A stretch of DNA of 46,478 bases from an uncultured Clostridia bacterium. Its GTDB lineage: Bacteria; Bacillota; Clostridia; Oscillospirales; Acutalibacteraceae. Location: positions 1-46,478 of the forward strand of contig CALWVM010000017.1 of NCBI GenBank assembly GCA_944384985.1, in the 5' to 3' direction. This document shows, in pieces, positions 16,502-25,800 of the stretch (the stretch's first letter is position 1; every line of letters starts with the position of its first letter). The translations under genes and the position numbers were made by a program. The notes beneath the pieces were generated by a model. That model saw only the letters and a list, made by a program, of their open reading frames with translations. It was not told the DNA's origin and did not search any database.

Positions 16502-17404
16502 ATGGAACAACCGCCGGTTCTGTCCGCACTTGCGGACGACCTTTTTCTTCCCTGTATCAATCTCGCCGGCACGCACGACAGCGCGACGGCGTTTTGCACC
16601 ATGCGCAAATTTGCGCAGTGCCAGAACACGACCATCGCTGAACAGCTGCAGCTCGGCGTGCGGCTTTTGGACATTCGCCTGCACCATGTGCGCGGGCGTT
16701 TTTTCCTGGTGCACAGCCGGGCGGATTGTTTTTCGGACAGCGCTTGCAAAACGCGCCTGCGCTTTGACGATGTTTTTGCGCAGTGTGTTTCGTTTTTGGA
16801 GCAAAACCCGCGCGAAGCACTGGTGATGAGCGTGAAATGTGACCGTGGGCACGAGAAAGCAAGCTTTTTCCCTGCGTTTTACGATGCGTTCATCCGCCCG
16901 AATACATCACTTTGGTATTTGGAAAATCAAGCGCCGACGCTCGGCGAATGCCGCGGCAAAATCGTGCTGCTGCGCCGCTGTCTGCGGCCGGCGGATTTTG
17001 AAAGCAAGGCGCACTGCGGGTTGGATTTTTCCGTTTGGGAAGATCAGAAATCGCGCCGAAAGACGGAGCCCGTGCACATGCGCATGAGCGAGAAGCTCTG
17101 CGCCGAGGTGCAGGACCGCTATCGCCTGCCGCCCGAAATCAAATGGACACGGTGCGCAAAGCCTTTTCTGGATATCGCGGTGCCCTCAAAGCAGCGCATC
17201 TGTCTGCACTTTTTGAGCACCTGCGGCGCTCCGGGCATCCCGGCGCAAAATGCCGAAATCGTTAACGCGCAGTTTGCGGCATACCCGCTGTGTGAAAGCC
17301 ACGCGCAGGGCTGGTTCTTTTTGGATTTCATCGACCGCGCGCTGTGCGACAAAATCACGCGCTCCAATGATTTGTTCTATGCTTTGCAGGAGGAAACGCC
17401 ATGA
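16502..17404 (+). CDS. PI-PLC X-domain phosphodiesterase (phosphatidylinositol phospholipase C-like)
   Basis: 300-aa protein with the bacterial PI-PLC catalytic signature: AGTHDSAT gives His25 and Asp26, LLDIRLH gives Asp57 and Arg59, and FFLVHSRA gives His71, matching the residues used by the Bacillus cereus enzyme (His32, Asp33, Asp67, Arg69, His82). This family cleaves phosphoinositide or glycosyl-phosphoinositide head groups through a cyclic inositol phosphate. Unlike the secreted bacterial enzymes, no signal peptide is visible from the ATG at 16502 (GGGGAGG eight bases upstream). It overlaps the next gene by 4 nt and opens an eight-gene run with phosphatases, an alpha-mannosidase and a sugar symporter. 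True substrate unknown. Confidence 0.85.
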   Translation: MEQPPVLSALADDLFLPCINLAGTHDSATAFCTMRKFAQCQNTTIAEQLQLGVRLLDIRLHHVRGRFFLVHSRADCFSDSACKTRLRFDDVFAQCVSFLEQNPREALVMSVKCDRGHEKASFFPAFYDAFIRPNTSLWYLENQAPTLGECRGKIVLLRRCLRPADFESKAHCGLDFSVWEDQKSRRKTEPVHMRMSEKLCAEVQDRYRLPPEIKWTRCAKPFLDIAVPSKQRICLHFLSTCGAPGIPAQNAEIVNAQFAAYPLCESHAQGWFFLDFIDRALCDKITRSNDLFYALQEETP

Positions 17405-18366
17405 AAAATGTCCTGATCGGCATTCTGATTGCTGCAGCCGTTCTGCTTGTGCTGCTTTTTCTGCTTTGCGGCTTTATTTTCAACCAGCTTGTGTGGCGCA
17501 AGACCTTTCGCCTGCCCCGCTTTCTTTCCAAGATCATTGCAGGCGGCGGCATTCGAAATGATACATATGAACACGACGCTGCCGCCGCGCTCGAGCATCT
17601 GAAATCGCTGCCGCTGCGGCGGCTTACGCTGACTGCGCCCGACGGTGCACAGCTCATTGCGCATCTTCTGGTGCCCGAAAAGCCGAATGGCAAGGCAGTG
17701 CTCGCCTGCCACGGGTCGAGAAGCACCGGGCTTCAGGAATTCCGTTTCACCGCGCCGGCTCTTTATGAAAAAGGCTACGTTGTGCTCATGCCCGACCACC
17801 GCGGATGCGGGGAGAGCGACGGGAAATACATGGGCTACGGCACGCATGAATCCACAGATTCGCTTTTGTGGGTGCAGTATCTGGAAACGCACTTCCCCGA
17901 TATGCCTATCTTCCTTTTGGGCGTATCCTTGGGCGGTGCGACGGTGCTGATGATGAGTGACCGCGTGAAAAACACGGCCGTGCGCGGCATCATCGCGGAC
18001 TGCGCGTACACCTCAGCTTGGGCGGAATTTTCCTATCAACTGCACACATCGTTCCATCTTCCCGACTTTCCGCTTCTGCACATTTGCGACCTGTACTGCC
18101 GCATGTTCTGCGGCTATTCCTTCCGCGACGCGTCGCCCATTGACGCGGTGCGCCGTGCAAATGCACCAATCTTATTCATCCACGGTGCGGACGACCTGTA
18201 TGTGCCGTACTATATGCAGGGCGAGCTGTACGACGCGTGCGTGACCGCAAAAGAAAAGCTGACCGTGCCCGGCGCTGTGCATGCGCGCAGCTTCTACACC
18301 GCACCGGACGCCTATATGGCGGCAATGGAGCAGTTTATTGCAAAATGCCTTGAGGATCAACCATGA
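17401..18366 (+). CDS. Alpha/beta hydrolase with N-terminal membrane anchor
   Basis: 321-aa protein: an N-terminal hydrophobic helix at residues 3-27, then a serine hydrolase domain. The GVSLGGA elbow puts the nucleophile at Ser176; FIHGADDLYVP supplies the acid and GAVHARS the histidine. The oxyanion stretch LACHGSRSTG precedes. The family includes esterases, acylhydrolases and thioesterases, so deacylation of a lipid head group would fit the context (inference). ATGA overlap with the PI-PLC gene and with the following gene indicates a tight operon. The helix may be a signal anchor that places the domain outside the membrane. Confidence 0.85.
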   Translation: MKNVLIGILIAAAVLLVLLFLLCGFIFNQLVWRKTFRLPRFLSKIIAGGGIRNDTYEHDAAAALEHLKSLPLRRLTLTAPDGAQLIAHLLVPEKPNGKAVLACHGSRSTGLQEFRFTAPALYEKGYVVLMPDHRGCGESDGKYMGYGTHESTDSLLWVQYLETHFPDMPIFLLGVSLGGATVLMMSDRVKNTAVRGIIADCAYTSAWAEFSYQLHTSFHLPDFPLLHICDLYCRMFCGYSFRDASPIDAVRRANAPILFIHGADDLYVPYYMQGELYDACVTAKEKLTVPGAVHARSFYTAPDAYMAAMEQFIAKCLEDQP

Positions 18367-18827
18367 AAACGCTTCTGGAAACCGACGCGCATCTTTTGCG
18401 CGCAAGTGAAAAAACAAACGTGGCGCTGACGTTTACAGTGCCCGAAGCTGTGTCTCTTTTGCGCATTACCTATTTCTATGCGCCGAAAACGCTCGACGGC
18501 GAGGCGGCGCGCCCCGCCATTGAAGCTTGCCTGCGGCGCGATGCAGGGGAATTTTATCCGGAATACCCGGACTGGACGCACTATCTGCCGCTCAAAAATC
18601 TTGTCACCCTCTCGCTCGACGCGCCCGACGGCTTCCGCGGCTGCGCGCACCGGCAGGCAGACCGGCAGGTCCATATTCTAAGCCGTGCGGAGGCTTCTCC
18701 CGGATTTCTGCCCGGGGAACTTGCTGCGGGGGAATGGAAACTGGTGCTGAACGTCCACGCGCTCGTCACCGAATTTTGCGACTGCCATATAAAGATCGAA
18801 GCGGAGGTGGACGGCTGTGGGGACTGA
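18363..18827 (+). CDS. Protein of unknown function, coupled to PHP hydrolase
   Basis: 154-aa protein with no recognised domain. Composition suggests a beta-sandwich (alternating hydrophobic residues, e.g. ALTFTVPEAVSLLRITYFY). The C terminus KIEAEVDGCGD overlaps the start of the next gene by 11 nt, and its start overlaps the previous stop, so it is translationally embedded between the hydrolase and the PHP protein. No signal peptide or membrane helix. Its strict coupling to the PHP gene suggests a subunit or accessory domain of that enzyme (inference). Confidence 0.7.
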   Translation: MKTLLETDAHLLRASEKTNVALTFTVPEAVSLLRITYFYAPKTLDGEAARPAIEACLRRDAGEFYPEYPDWTHYLPLKNLVTLSLDAPDGFRGCAHRQADRQVHILSRAEASPGFLPGELAAGEWKLVLNVHALVTEFCDCHIKIEAEVDGCGD

Positions 18828-19806
18828 ACGCTGGTTTGCCTGTGAGCTGCACTGCCACACCGTCCACAGCGACGGGGATTTCACCGTTCCCGGGCTTTTA
18901 GAAGCGGCGCGCACACGGCGGCTCGACGGCATTGCTTTGACGGACCACAACACCTTTTCCGGATATTTACAAGCACAAAACAGCCTTTCGCCCGTGGTGC
19001 TCGGCGGCATGGAATGGACGACCTATTTCGGGCATATGCTCGTGCTCGACTGCAAACGATATGTGGACTGGCGCGACGCGCTGCCCGACACCATTGACGA
19101 AAAAATGCGGCAAGTGCACGAAAGCGGCGGGCTGTGCGGCGTTGCGCACCCCTTCCAGCTTGGAACACCCATCTGCACGGGCGGGCACTGGGATTACCGC
19201 GTGCGTGACTGGTCGCTGGTCAACTACTTAGAGATCTGGTCGGAGGGGGCACCGTATCTGAACACTTCGAACCGTCGTGCGATTCGGCTGTGGGCGTCGC
19301 TTTTGGATCGAGGGTACCGCATTGCGCCGACCTTTGGGCGCGACTGGCACCGAACGCGCGGCAATCCCCTGCCGAGCGCGTGCACCTATTTATATTGTCC
19401 CGCGCCGCTGACGCCCGACGGCATGAAGCAAGCGCTGCGCCGCGGACGGACGGTCGTCTCGGCCGGGCCGCTCTTCACCGTGGAAACAGCGGATGGAAAG
19501 ACGTCGGGCGACTGCATTCCGGCGGTCCATACAGAATTCCGTTTCCGAACGGATACAACGCGCCTTTGCGCCCTGCAGACGGAAAACACCTTCGTTCCGC
19601 GTGAAATCCGTCTGTATACAAACGGGCTGCAAGAAATCCTGCGGCTGCCCGTTTCGGGAGAAGCACAGACCGCGCAAATCCCGCTTAACGCGGCGCAGTG
19701 GTACTGCGCCACCCTTTGGGGCGAAACGGACGGCAAAGCGAATACGCTGCTTGCCGTTTGCTCCCCTTTATATACACAACCTCATTCCAATCATAAGGAG
19801 AGATGA
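18817..19806 (+). CDS. PHP-domain metal-dependent phosphoesterase (CehA/McbA-like)
   Basis: 329-aa protein with the polymerase-and-histidinol-phosphatase (PHP) metal motifs: HCHTVHSDG (His12, His14, His17, Asp19), LTDHN (Asp43-His44), GMEW (Glu66), GVAHP (His111) and a C-terminal GRDWHR. Homologous CehA-type enzymes hydrolyse phosphodiesters or phosphomonoesters. A C-terminal beta-rich extension after residue 215 is typical of this subgroup. Start is GTG at 18817 with GGAGG upstream; it overlaps the preceding gene. No signal peptide, so a cytoplasmic step acting on an imported phospho-compound is plausible (inference). Confidence 0.88.
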   Translation: MGTERWFACELHCHTVHSDGDFTVPGLLEAARTRRLDGIALTDHNTFSGYLQAQNSLSPVVLGGMEWTTYFGHMLVLDCKRYVDWRDALPDTIDEKMRQVHESGGLCGVAHPFQLGTPICTGGHWDYRVRDWSLVNYLEIWSEGAPYLNTSNRRAIRLWASLLDRGYRIAPTFGRDWHRTRGNPLPSACTYLYCPAPLTPDGMKQALRRGRTVVSAGPLFTVETADGKTSGDCIPAVHTEFRFRTDTTRLCALQTENTFVPREIRLYTNGLQEILRLPVSGEAQTAQIPLNAAQWYCATLWGETDGKANTLLAVCSPLYTQPHSNHKER

Positions 19807-19810
19807 TGTA

Positions 19811-21286
19811 ATGCAAGCTGTGGAAGCCGCAAAAGAGCGGCGATACGTCGGCGTGAAGGAAACGGTGCTGTACGGCGTAGCCAACGGCGGGCAGGTCATC
19901 GGATACAACCTGATCCGCTCGCAGCTGACGTTCTACCTTGTTACGGTGTTCGGCGTACCGAGTGCGGCGGTCACGCTCATGGTGTTCGTACTCGGGCTTT
20001 GGGACGCCTTCAACGACCCGCTCATGGGCAGCATCGTGGACCGCACGCGCACACGCTACGGCAAGCTGCGCCCCTATCTGTTGTTTGTGCCCATCCCGTT
20101 GGGGATCGCCACCGTGGTCTTTTTCGGCGGGGCGGAATTCCTTTCGGGTGTGGAAAGCACCGCCGCCAAGATCGTGTATATGTGGATCACCTATTTTGTC
20201 TGGGAGTTCTTCTATACCATCGGCGACATCCCGTTCTGGGGGCTTTCCGCCGCCATTTCGCCGAGCCCCGGCGACCGCTCGCGCTGCATCACCTCGGCGC
20301 GTTTCCTTTCGAGCATCATCGGCGGCGTGGTCGGCATCGCGATCCCGGTCTTTATCGACTTAAGCACAGCGGGCACGATTTCGTGGGATCTCAAACAGGT
20401 ATTCCTCTTTATGGGCATCCTTGCTGCGACGGTCGGGATGCTGCTGTTCTTCCTCGGCGGCGCGTTTACACGCGAGCGCGTGGTGCAGAGCGCCGACGAG
20501 CCGAAGCTCCTCGATTGCTTCCGCTTCCTGTTCAAAAACAAACCGCTTCTGCTCATTGTGTTGTCCAACATTCTCGGCACGGTCGGCGGCATTGCGGACG
20601 TCTTTACGCAATACTACTATAAGCTCTCTTTGGGAATCGCGAGCCTTTCGATCCTTGCAGGCATTCCCGGCACGATCATGGGCTTTTTCGCTTACCTTTT
20701 GATCCCGTGGTTTGAAAAGCGGTGGAGTTCCAAGCAGATCGTGATCCGCATTGCGATCATTAAGGCGGTCGTGACGACCTGCATCTTCTTCCTCGGCTTC
20801 CGCCATTACACAGACCCGCGCGTGATCGTACCGCTTTTGAGTTTGCAGGGTTTCTTCACAAGCGCAGTTGCCAGCATTTCGATGGTCGTCCCCACCAAGA
20901 TGGTCGGCGACACGGTGGACTACATGGAGTGGAAAACCGGCGAACGCAACGAAGGCATGACCTTCAGCTTGCTGACCTTCATCAGCAAGCTGACCGGCTC
21001 TTTGAGCACGGGGATCGCAACACTCATTTTCCCGCTCATCGGGCTGCAGGAAGTCGGTGCGGACATGGTACTGGTCGAAGGCAGCGGCGTCAACACGCGG
21101 CTTTGGCTGTGGGGGCTTGTAACGATGATTCCGCAGGTTTTGAGCCTGATTTCTCTGATTCCCTATGCGTTCTATGACCTTGACGGCGACAAGCTTAAAA
21201 AGATTCAGTCGGACATCCGTCTGCACCGCGAAAAGCTGTCAAAAGAGATTACCACGCAGCACACGCAGGAGGAAAGCAATGGATAA
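19811..21286 (+). CDS. GPH-family sugar:cation symporter (MFS)
   Basis: 491-aa 12-helix transporter of the glycoside-pentoside-hexuronide:cation symporter family. The signature DAFNDPLMGSIVDRTRTRYG with the following GKLRPYLL is present near residues 60-90. GPH members take up sugars, oligosaccharides or uronides with Na+ or H+. Start ATG at 19811 has AAGGAG about 11 bases upstream; an in-frame extension to 19493 lies inside the PHP gene and is rejected. The gene sits between cytoplasmic phosphoesterases and the mannosidase, consistent with import of a mannoside or glycan fragment for intracellular cleavage (inference). Confidence 0.9.
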   Translation: MQAVEAAKERRYVGVKETVLYGVANGGQVIGYNLIRSQLTFYLVTVFGVPSAAVTLMVFVLGLWDAFNDPLMGSIVDRTRTRYGKLRPYLLFVPIPLGIATVVFFGGAEFLSGVESTAAKIVYMWITYFVWEFFYTIGDIPFWGLSAAISPSPGDRSRCITSARFLSSIIGGVVGIAIPVFIDLSTAGTISWDLKQVFLFMGILAATVGMLLFFLGGAFTRERVVQSADEPKLLDCFRFLFKNKPLLLIVLSNILGTVGGIADVFTQYYYKLSLGIASLSILAGIPGTIMGFFAYLLIPWFEKRWSSKQIVIRIAIIKAVVTTCIFFLGFRHYTDPRVIVPLLSLQGFFTSAVASISMVVPTKMVGDTVDYMEWKTGERNEGMTFSLLTFISKLTGSLSTGIATLIFPLIGLQEVGADMVLVEGSGVNTRLWLWGLVTMIPQVLSLISLIPYAFYDLDGDKLKKIQSDIRLHREKLSKEITTQHTQEESNG

Positions 21287-21536
21287 TAAATGCCCGAAGT
21301 GCGGCGCAAAGCTGCCGTGGTATTCCTTAAAACCCGAGTGCCCGAAATGCGGGTGCAACATCATGTATTACAATATGGAGGTTCGTCTCGCCGCCGATGC
21401 CGACAAAGCGGAAGCGGAGTGGGAAAAGGTGGACCGGCTGCTTTGGAAGCTCACGCCCAAGCGTTTCCGTAAAAATCGGGACGCGCAGCCTCAAACGGAA
21501 GATACGGGAGAAACGGAAAATGAAAACGATACATAA
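21279..21536 (+). CDS. Small zinc-ribbon protein
   Basis: 85-aa protein with two CPKC knuckles (Cys5, Cys8, Cys21, Cys24), a basic stretch (KLTPKRFRKNR) and a Glu/Asp/Thr-rich tail. The start ATG at 21279 has CAGGAGG upstream and overlaps the end of the symporter gene by 8 nt; its own end overlaps the following gene by 17 nt. It belongs to the operon but no function is recognised; a regulatory or metal-binding adaptor role is possible. Confidence 0.65.
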   Translation: MDNKCPKCGAKLPWYSLKPECPKCGCNIMYYNMEVRLAADADKAEAEWEKVDRLLWKLTPKRFRKNRDAQPQTEDTGETENENDT

Positions 21537-22761
21537 ACTGCTTGCCATTTTCTTATGCCTTGGGCTGATTTGCAGTCTGCCCTTTGCCGCATATGCACAA
21601 GATACGGAGGGAAACCCCTTGCAATTCCATGACGGTAAATTCAAAATTTTGGTTCTTGCGGATTTGCAGGATACCGACACCCCGCAAAAAGAAACCACCG
21701 CTATTATGACCGCGGCGCTCGACCAAACAGACCCCGACCTTGTGGTGCTTTTGGGCGACAACATTGCGGGCTACTGGAAAGGCGTAAATAAAGAAGCCAC
21801 CGAACGCGCCGTAGACGCCGTGGCAGCGCCCATCAACGAACGGGGCATCCCGTTTGCGCTCGTCTTCGGCAACCACGACCACGAAGGACTTTGCAGCGAC
21901 GAGGTCGGCATGACCGAAGAGGAAGCAAAGGAATTCTTGCTCACCTGCTTCCAGAAATACCCCACCTGTCTTGCTGTTGCCGGAGAAGAAATGACGGGGT
22001 ACTGCAATTACAATCTGCCCATTCTGGACAGCAACGGAGAAAAGACCGTCTTCAACCTGTGGTTCATGGACTCGAACCCTTACGCAACGGACGAAGAGGG
22101 CGGCGGATACGGTTATGTCCACGCCGACCAGACTGCCTGGTATCAACGCACATCTGATGCGCTCAAGGCGGCGAACGGCGGGGAAATCGTCCCCTCCCTT
22201 TTGTTCCAGCACATCATCGTGCCGGAGGTCTATGACATGCTCACCGAAACCTCGCGCGGCACAAAAGGCGCCAAGCGCGGGCACGGAAGCTTTTCGGAGC
22301 ATTACTATGTAGCGGACAACGTCTACCAGGGCGCCATGCGTGAAGCGCCCTGCCCGCCGGACGTAAACGCCGGGCAGTTCCAAAGCTGGGTGCAGCAGGG
22401 CGACATCATCGGCGCGTTCTTCGGGCATGACCATGTCAACGACTTTGCAGGCGTATATGAGGGCATCCCTCTGGTCGCGACGCCTGCCTGCACGTTTTAC
22501 AGCTACGGCAATCACCGCGGCGTGCGCACGATCACGCTTGATGAATCGGATCTGACCACGTTCCAATCTGATCTGCTGCTGTACGATGACCTGGTCGGCG
22601 AACGAGTCTGGAACCTTTATAAAGACCAGCACGGCTACGCCGAATACCGTTCGAACTTTCTCCCGGCATTTTTCGGGGCCCTGGGCGGTCTTGTTGTGCT
22701 GGGCTGCGCTGCGGCAGCAATCGTGCACACCGTAAAAAAACGCAAAGGGAAAGCAAAATAA
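21520..22761 (+). CDS. Exported, membrane-anchored metallophosphoesterase
   Basis: 413-aa calcineurin-like phosphoesterase with an N-terminal signal peptide (IFLCLGLICSLPFAAYA, cut near residue 24) and a C-terminal membrane helix at about 380-402 followed by KKRKGK. Metal motifs LADLQDTD, GDNIAG, GNHDHEG and GHDHVND are in order. The first motif is DxQ, not the more usual DxH, a variant known in a subset of these proteins. Extracellular phosphate release from a phospho-glycan would fit the operon. The ATG at 21520 has GGGAG nine bases upstream. Confidence 0.88.
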   Translation: MKTIHKLLAIFLCLGLICSLPFAAYAQDTEGNPLQFHDGKFKILVLADLQDTDTPQKETTAIMTAALDQTDPDLVVLLGDNIAGYWKGVNKEATERAVDAVAAPINERGIPFALVFGNHDHEGLCSDEVGMTEEEAKEFLLTCFQKYPTCLAVAGEEMTGYCNYNLPILDSNGEKTVFNLWFMDSNPYATDEEGGGYGYVHADQTAWYQRTSDALKAANGGEIVPSLLFQHIIVPEVYDMLTETSRGTKGAKRGHGSFSEHYYVADNVYQGAMREAPCPPDVNAGQFQSWVQQGDIIGAFFGHDHVNDFAGVYEGIPLVATPACTFYSYGNHRGVRTITLDESDLTTFQSDLLLYDDLVGERVWNLYKDQHGYAEYRSNFLPAFFGALGGLVVLGCAAAAIVHTVKKRKGKAK

Positions 22762-22837
22762 CCGGAATATCCTGTGAATCTTTCAGAAAGGAAAACGCCG
22801 CACAAGGCACAGAAAGCTTTTTTGCGGCACTTGACTT

Positions 22838-25800
22838 ATGAAACAGAACAAAAAGCCTACCATTTACACCGTCGCCACGGCGCATCTGGACACCGTTTGG
22901 AACTGGGATTTTGAAACGACCGTGCGCAAATACATCCCTGCAACGCTTCGGGAAAATTTCCGCCTGTTTGAAAAATACCCCGACTATGTGTTCAGCTTCG
23001 AGGGCAGCCGCCGCTATGAGCTGATGGAAGAGTATTACCCGGAGGACTTTGAACGGCTGCGCAAATATATTGCCGCGAACCGCTGGTTCGTTGCAGGCAG
23101 CGCCTACGAAAACGGCGATGTGAACGTTCCCTCGCCCGAAGCGCTGTTCCGCAATATCCTATACGGCAACCATTATTTCCTCAAAAAATTCGGCAAGACG
23201 AGCGTGGATATTTACCTGCCCGACTGCTTCGGCTTCGGGTACGCACTGCCAAGCATCATTAGGCATGCAGGGCTTTTGGGCTTCACCACGCAAAAGCTGA
23301 CGTGGAGTTCGGCATACGGCATCCCGTTTGATTTAGGGCTTTGGCAAGGCGTGGACGGCAGCCGCGTATATGCGTCGCTCGACGCGCAGGAATACAGCGC
23401 GTCGCTTGACGAAGTCCGTAAGCATAAAAACGCGCCGAACAAGCTTGAAAAGAACATCCGTGAATTTGACCTGCCCATGACCTATCTGCTGCACGGCGTG
23501 GGGGACCGCGGCGGCGCGCCAAAGGAAAAGTCGGTCAAGACCGTAGTTTCCGAAAAGCGGAAAAACGCTGCGGAAAGCGTCGATGTAGAAATTACGAATA
23601 CGGACAGCATCTTCCGCATAATGGATACGGAACTTTCCGCGCAGGATAAGAATAAGCTGCCCGTTTGGAACAACGAGCTGGTTTCGACCGATCATGGCGT
23701 GGGCGGGTACACCTCGCGGGCCTTGGGCAAGCGCTTAAACAAGCAGAACGAACAGCTTGCCGACGCCGCCGAACGATTTTCCGCAGCTGCCGCTTGGCTC
23801 GGCGCGGCCGAATACCCACAAGACGTACTCGACACCGCCTGGAAGCGCGTCATTGCGCACCAATTCCACGATGACCTGCCCGGCACCTCCCTTTCGCGTG
23901 TGTACCGGCGCAGCTGGAACGATTACACGCTTTCTCTCAATCAATTTGCGGGCGTGTATGAAAGTGCGGTACAGGCTCTCGCGCGGCAGATGAAGATCCC
24001 CTTCAAGCGTGGGATCACCGTCGCCGTTGCCAACCCCACGGGCACGGCGCGCAGCGGCGCGGTCGCACGCCGCGTTTCCTTGCCCGCAGGTACGAATTTT
24101 GTCCATGTTAAAGACGCGGCGGGCAAAGCCATGCCCAGCCAGCTTTGCAAAGACGGGACGGTCGTCTTTACGGCACACGTCCCCGCGAACGGCGTTGCCG
24201 TATACTGCATCACCCCCGCAAACAAGCCTTACACCGTAGACACGGGGCTGCATGTGACCGCGCGGACGCTCGAAAACCGAAAATACAAGGTCACGCTCGA
24301 CGACAACGGCGATATTGTATCCGTTTTCGATAAAGCTCTCCAAAAAGAGCTGCTCAAAGCGCCCGTTTGCATGGCACTGCACAAATATAACGGTTCAAAG
24401 CAGTGGCCCGCTTGGGAACTGGATTACAAGGAGGTCATGGCGCCGCCTGCCGCTTTCGCACGCGATCCGCAGTTTACAATCGTCGAGGACGGCAGCGCGC
24501 GCGTGGCAATCGAAACGCACCGCACTGCCGGAAAATCCGTGTTTTTCCAGCGCATCAGCCTGGGCGAAAGCGAAGATGTGGTGCGCGTGGACAATGAAAT
24601 TTTCTGGCAGGAGAAGCGGACGCTCCTGAAAACGCCGTTCGTGCTGACCGCCGAAAACGAACAGGCGTCTTATGATTTGGGGCTCGGCTTCATCCGCCGC
24701 GGCACGAATACGCCGAGGCTGTACGAAGTCCCTGCGCAGAACTGGGCGGACATCAGCGGCAAAGATTACGGCGTTTCGATTTTGAGCGACTGCAAATACG
24801 GCTGGGATCACCCTTCTGCTGACACACTGCGCCTAACAGGCCTGCATACGCCGCGCTTCGGCTTTTTGCCGGACAGCCATCAGGATCAGCTTGACCTTGG
24901 GCGCAATCGTTACGCATTCGGTATTTTCGGTCACGAAGGCGACAGCCTTGCCGCTACACAGGCGGCGGGTGCGGCATTCTGCCAGCCGCTGCGGGCGTTT
25001 GTAGTTCCGGGCAACCACGACGGGATCTTGCCGCCGGAATACGGTTTTGCCGAAATTTCGAACGATGCGGTGGTGCTGCGCGCCATCAAAAAGGCACAGG
25101 ACGACGCACGCCTTGTGGTACGTGTCAACGAAGGCACGGGAGCAAAGCAAAGCGGCGTACACCTTCGCATTGGCAACGGGATTCGAAAAGCGTGGATCTG
25201 CAACGCGCAGGAACAGCCGCTTAAAGCGATCCGTCCCCAAAAAGGCGAACTCGTATTTGACATTGCACCGTTTGCACCGATGACCTTCTTACTGGAACTG
25301 AAAGATTTCGGCAAGGCGGCAGCTGTGCCGCAGCAGATCCCGGTGCGTCTGCCGTACAATGTATCTTCTACTTCCCCGAACCGCAATCGCAAAGACGGCA
25401 TTTTCAGCGGATATTCGATCCCCGAAGAGCTGTTCCCCAAAACGATTCACTGTAAAGGAATTGACTTTACACTTTCCGAATCCACCCCGAATGCGGTATG
25501 CTGCTGCGGGCAGACGCTGCTACTCCCCACCGGGACAAAGGCAGTTGCGCTGGTTTTGACCTCCACCGCCGGAGACCGCACGCTCACCTTCCCGAACGGC
25601 GTGCAGGTGGAAATCCCCGACTGTCTGGAAGCGCTCGGCGCGGGCGACCTGTATGAGGGCAAGCACAAGCATACCGGCTACCGCAAGCTGTGCACGCTCG
25701 CGTATGAATTCACGCATCTGCACAAAGACGGTGCGGACGAGATCGCCAAGCAGGCGTACCTCTTCTTTGAGAAGATCCCTGTAAAGGAAAATCGCTTGAC

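Noticed and set aside
19493-19810. N-terminal extension of the sugar symporter
   Set aside because: Lies inside the PHP gene in another frame; similarity to the GPH family starts shortly after the ATG at 19811.
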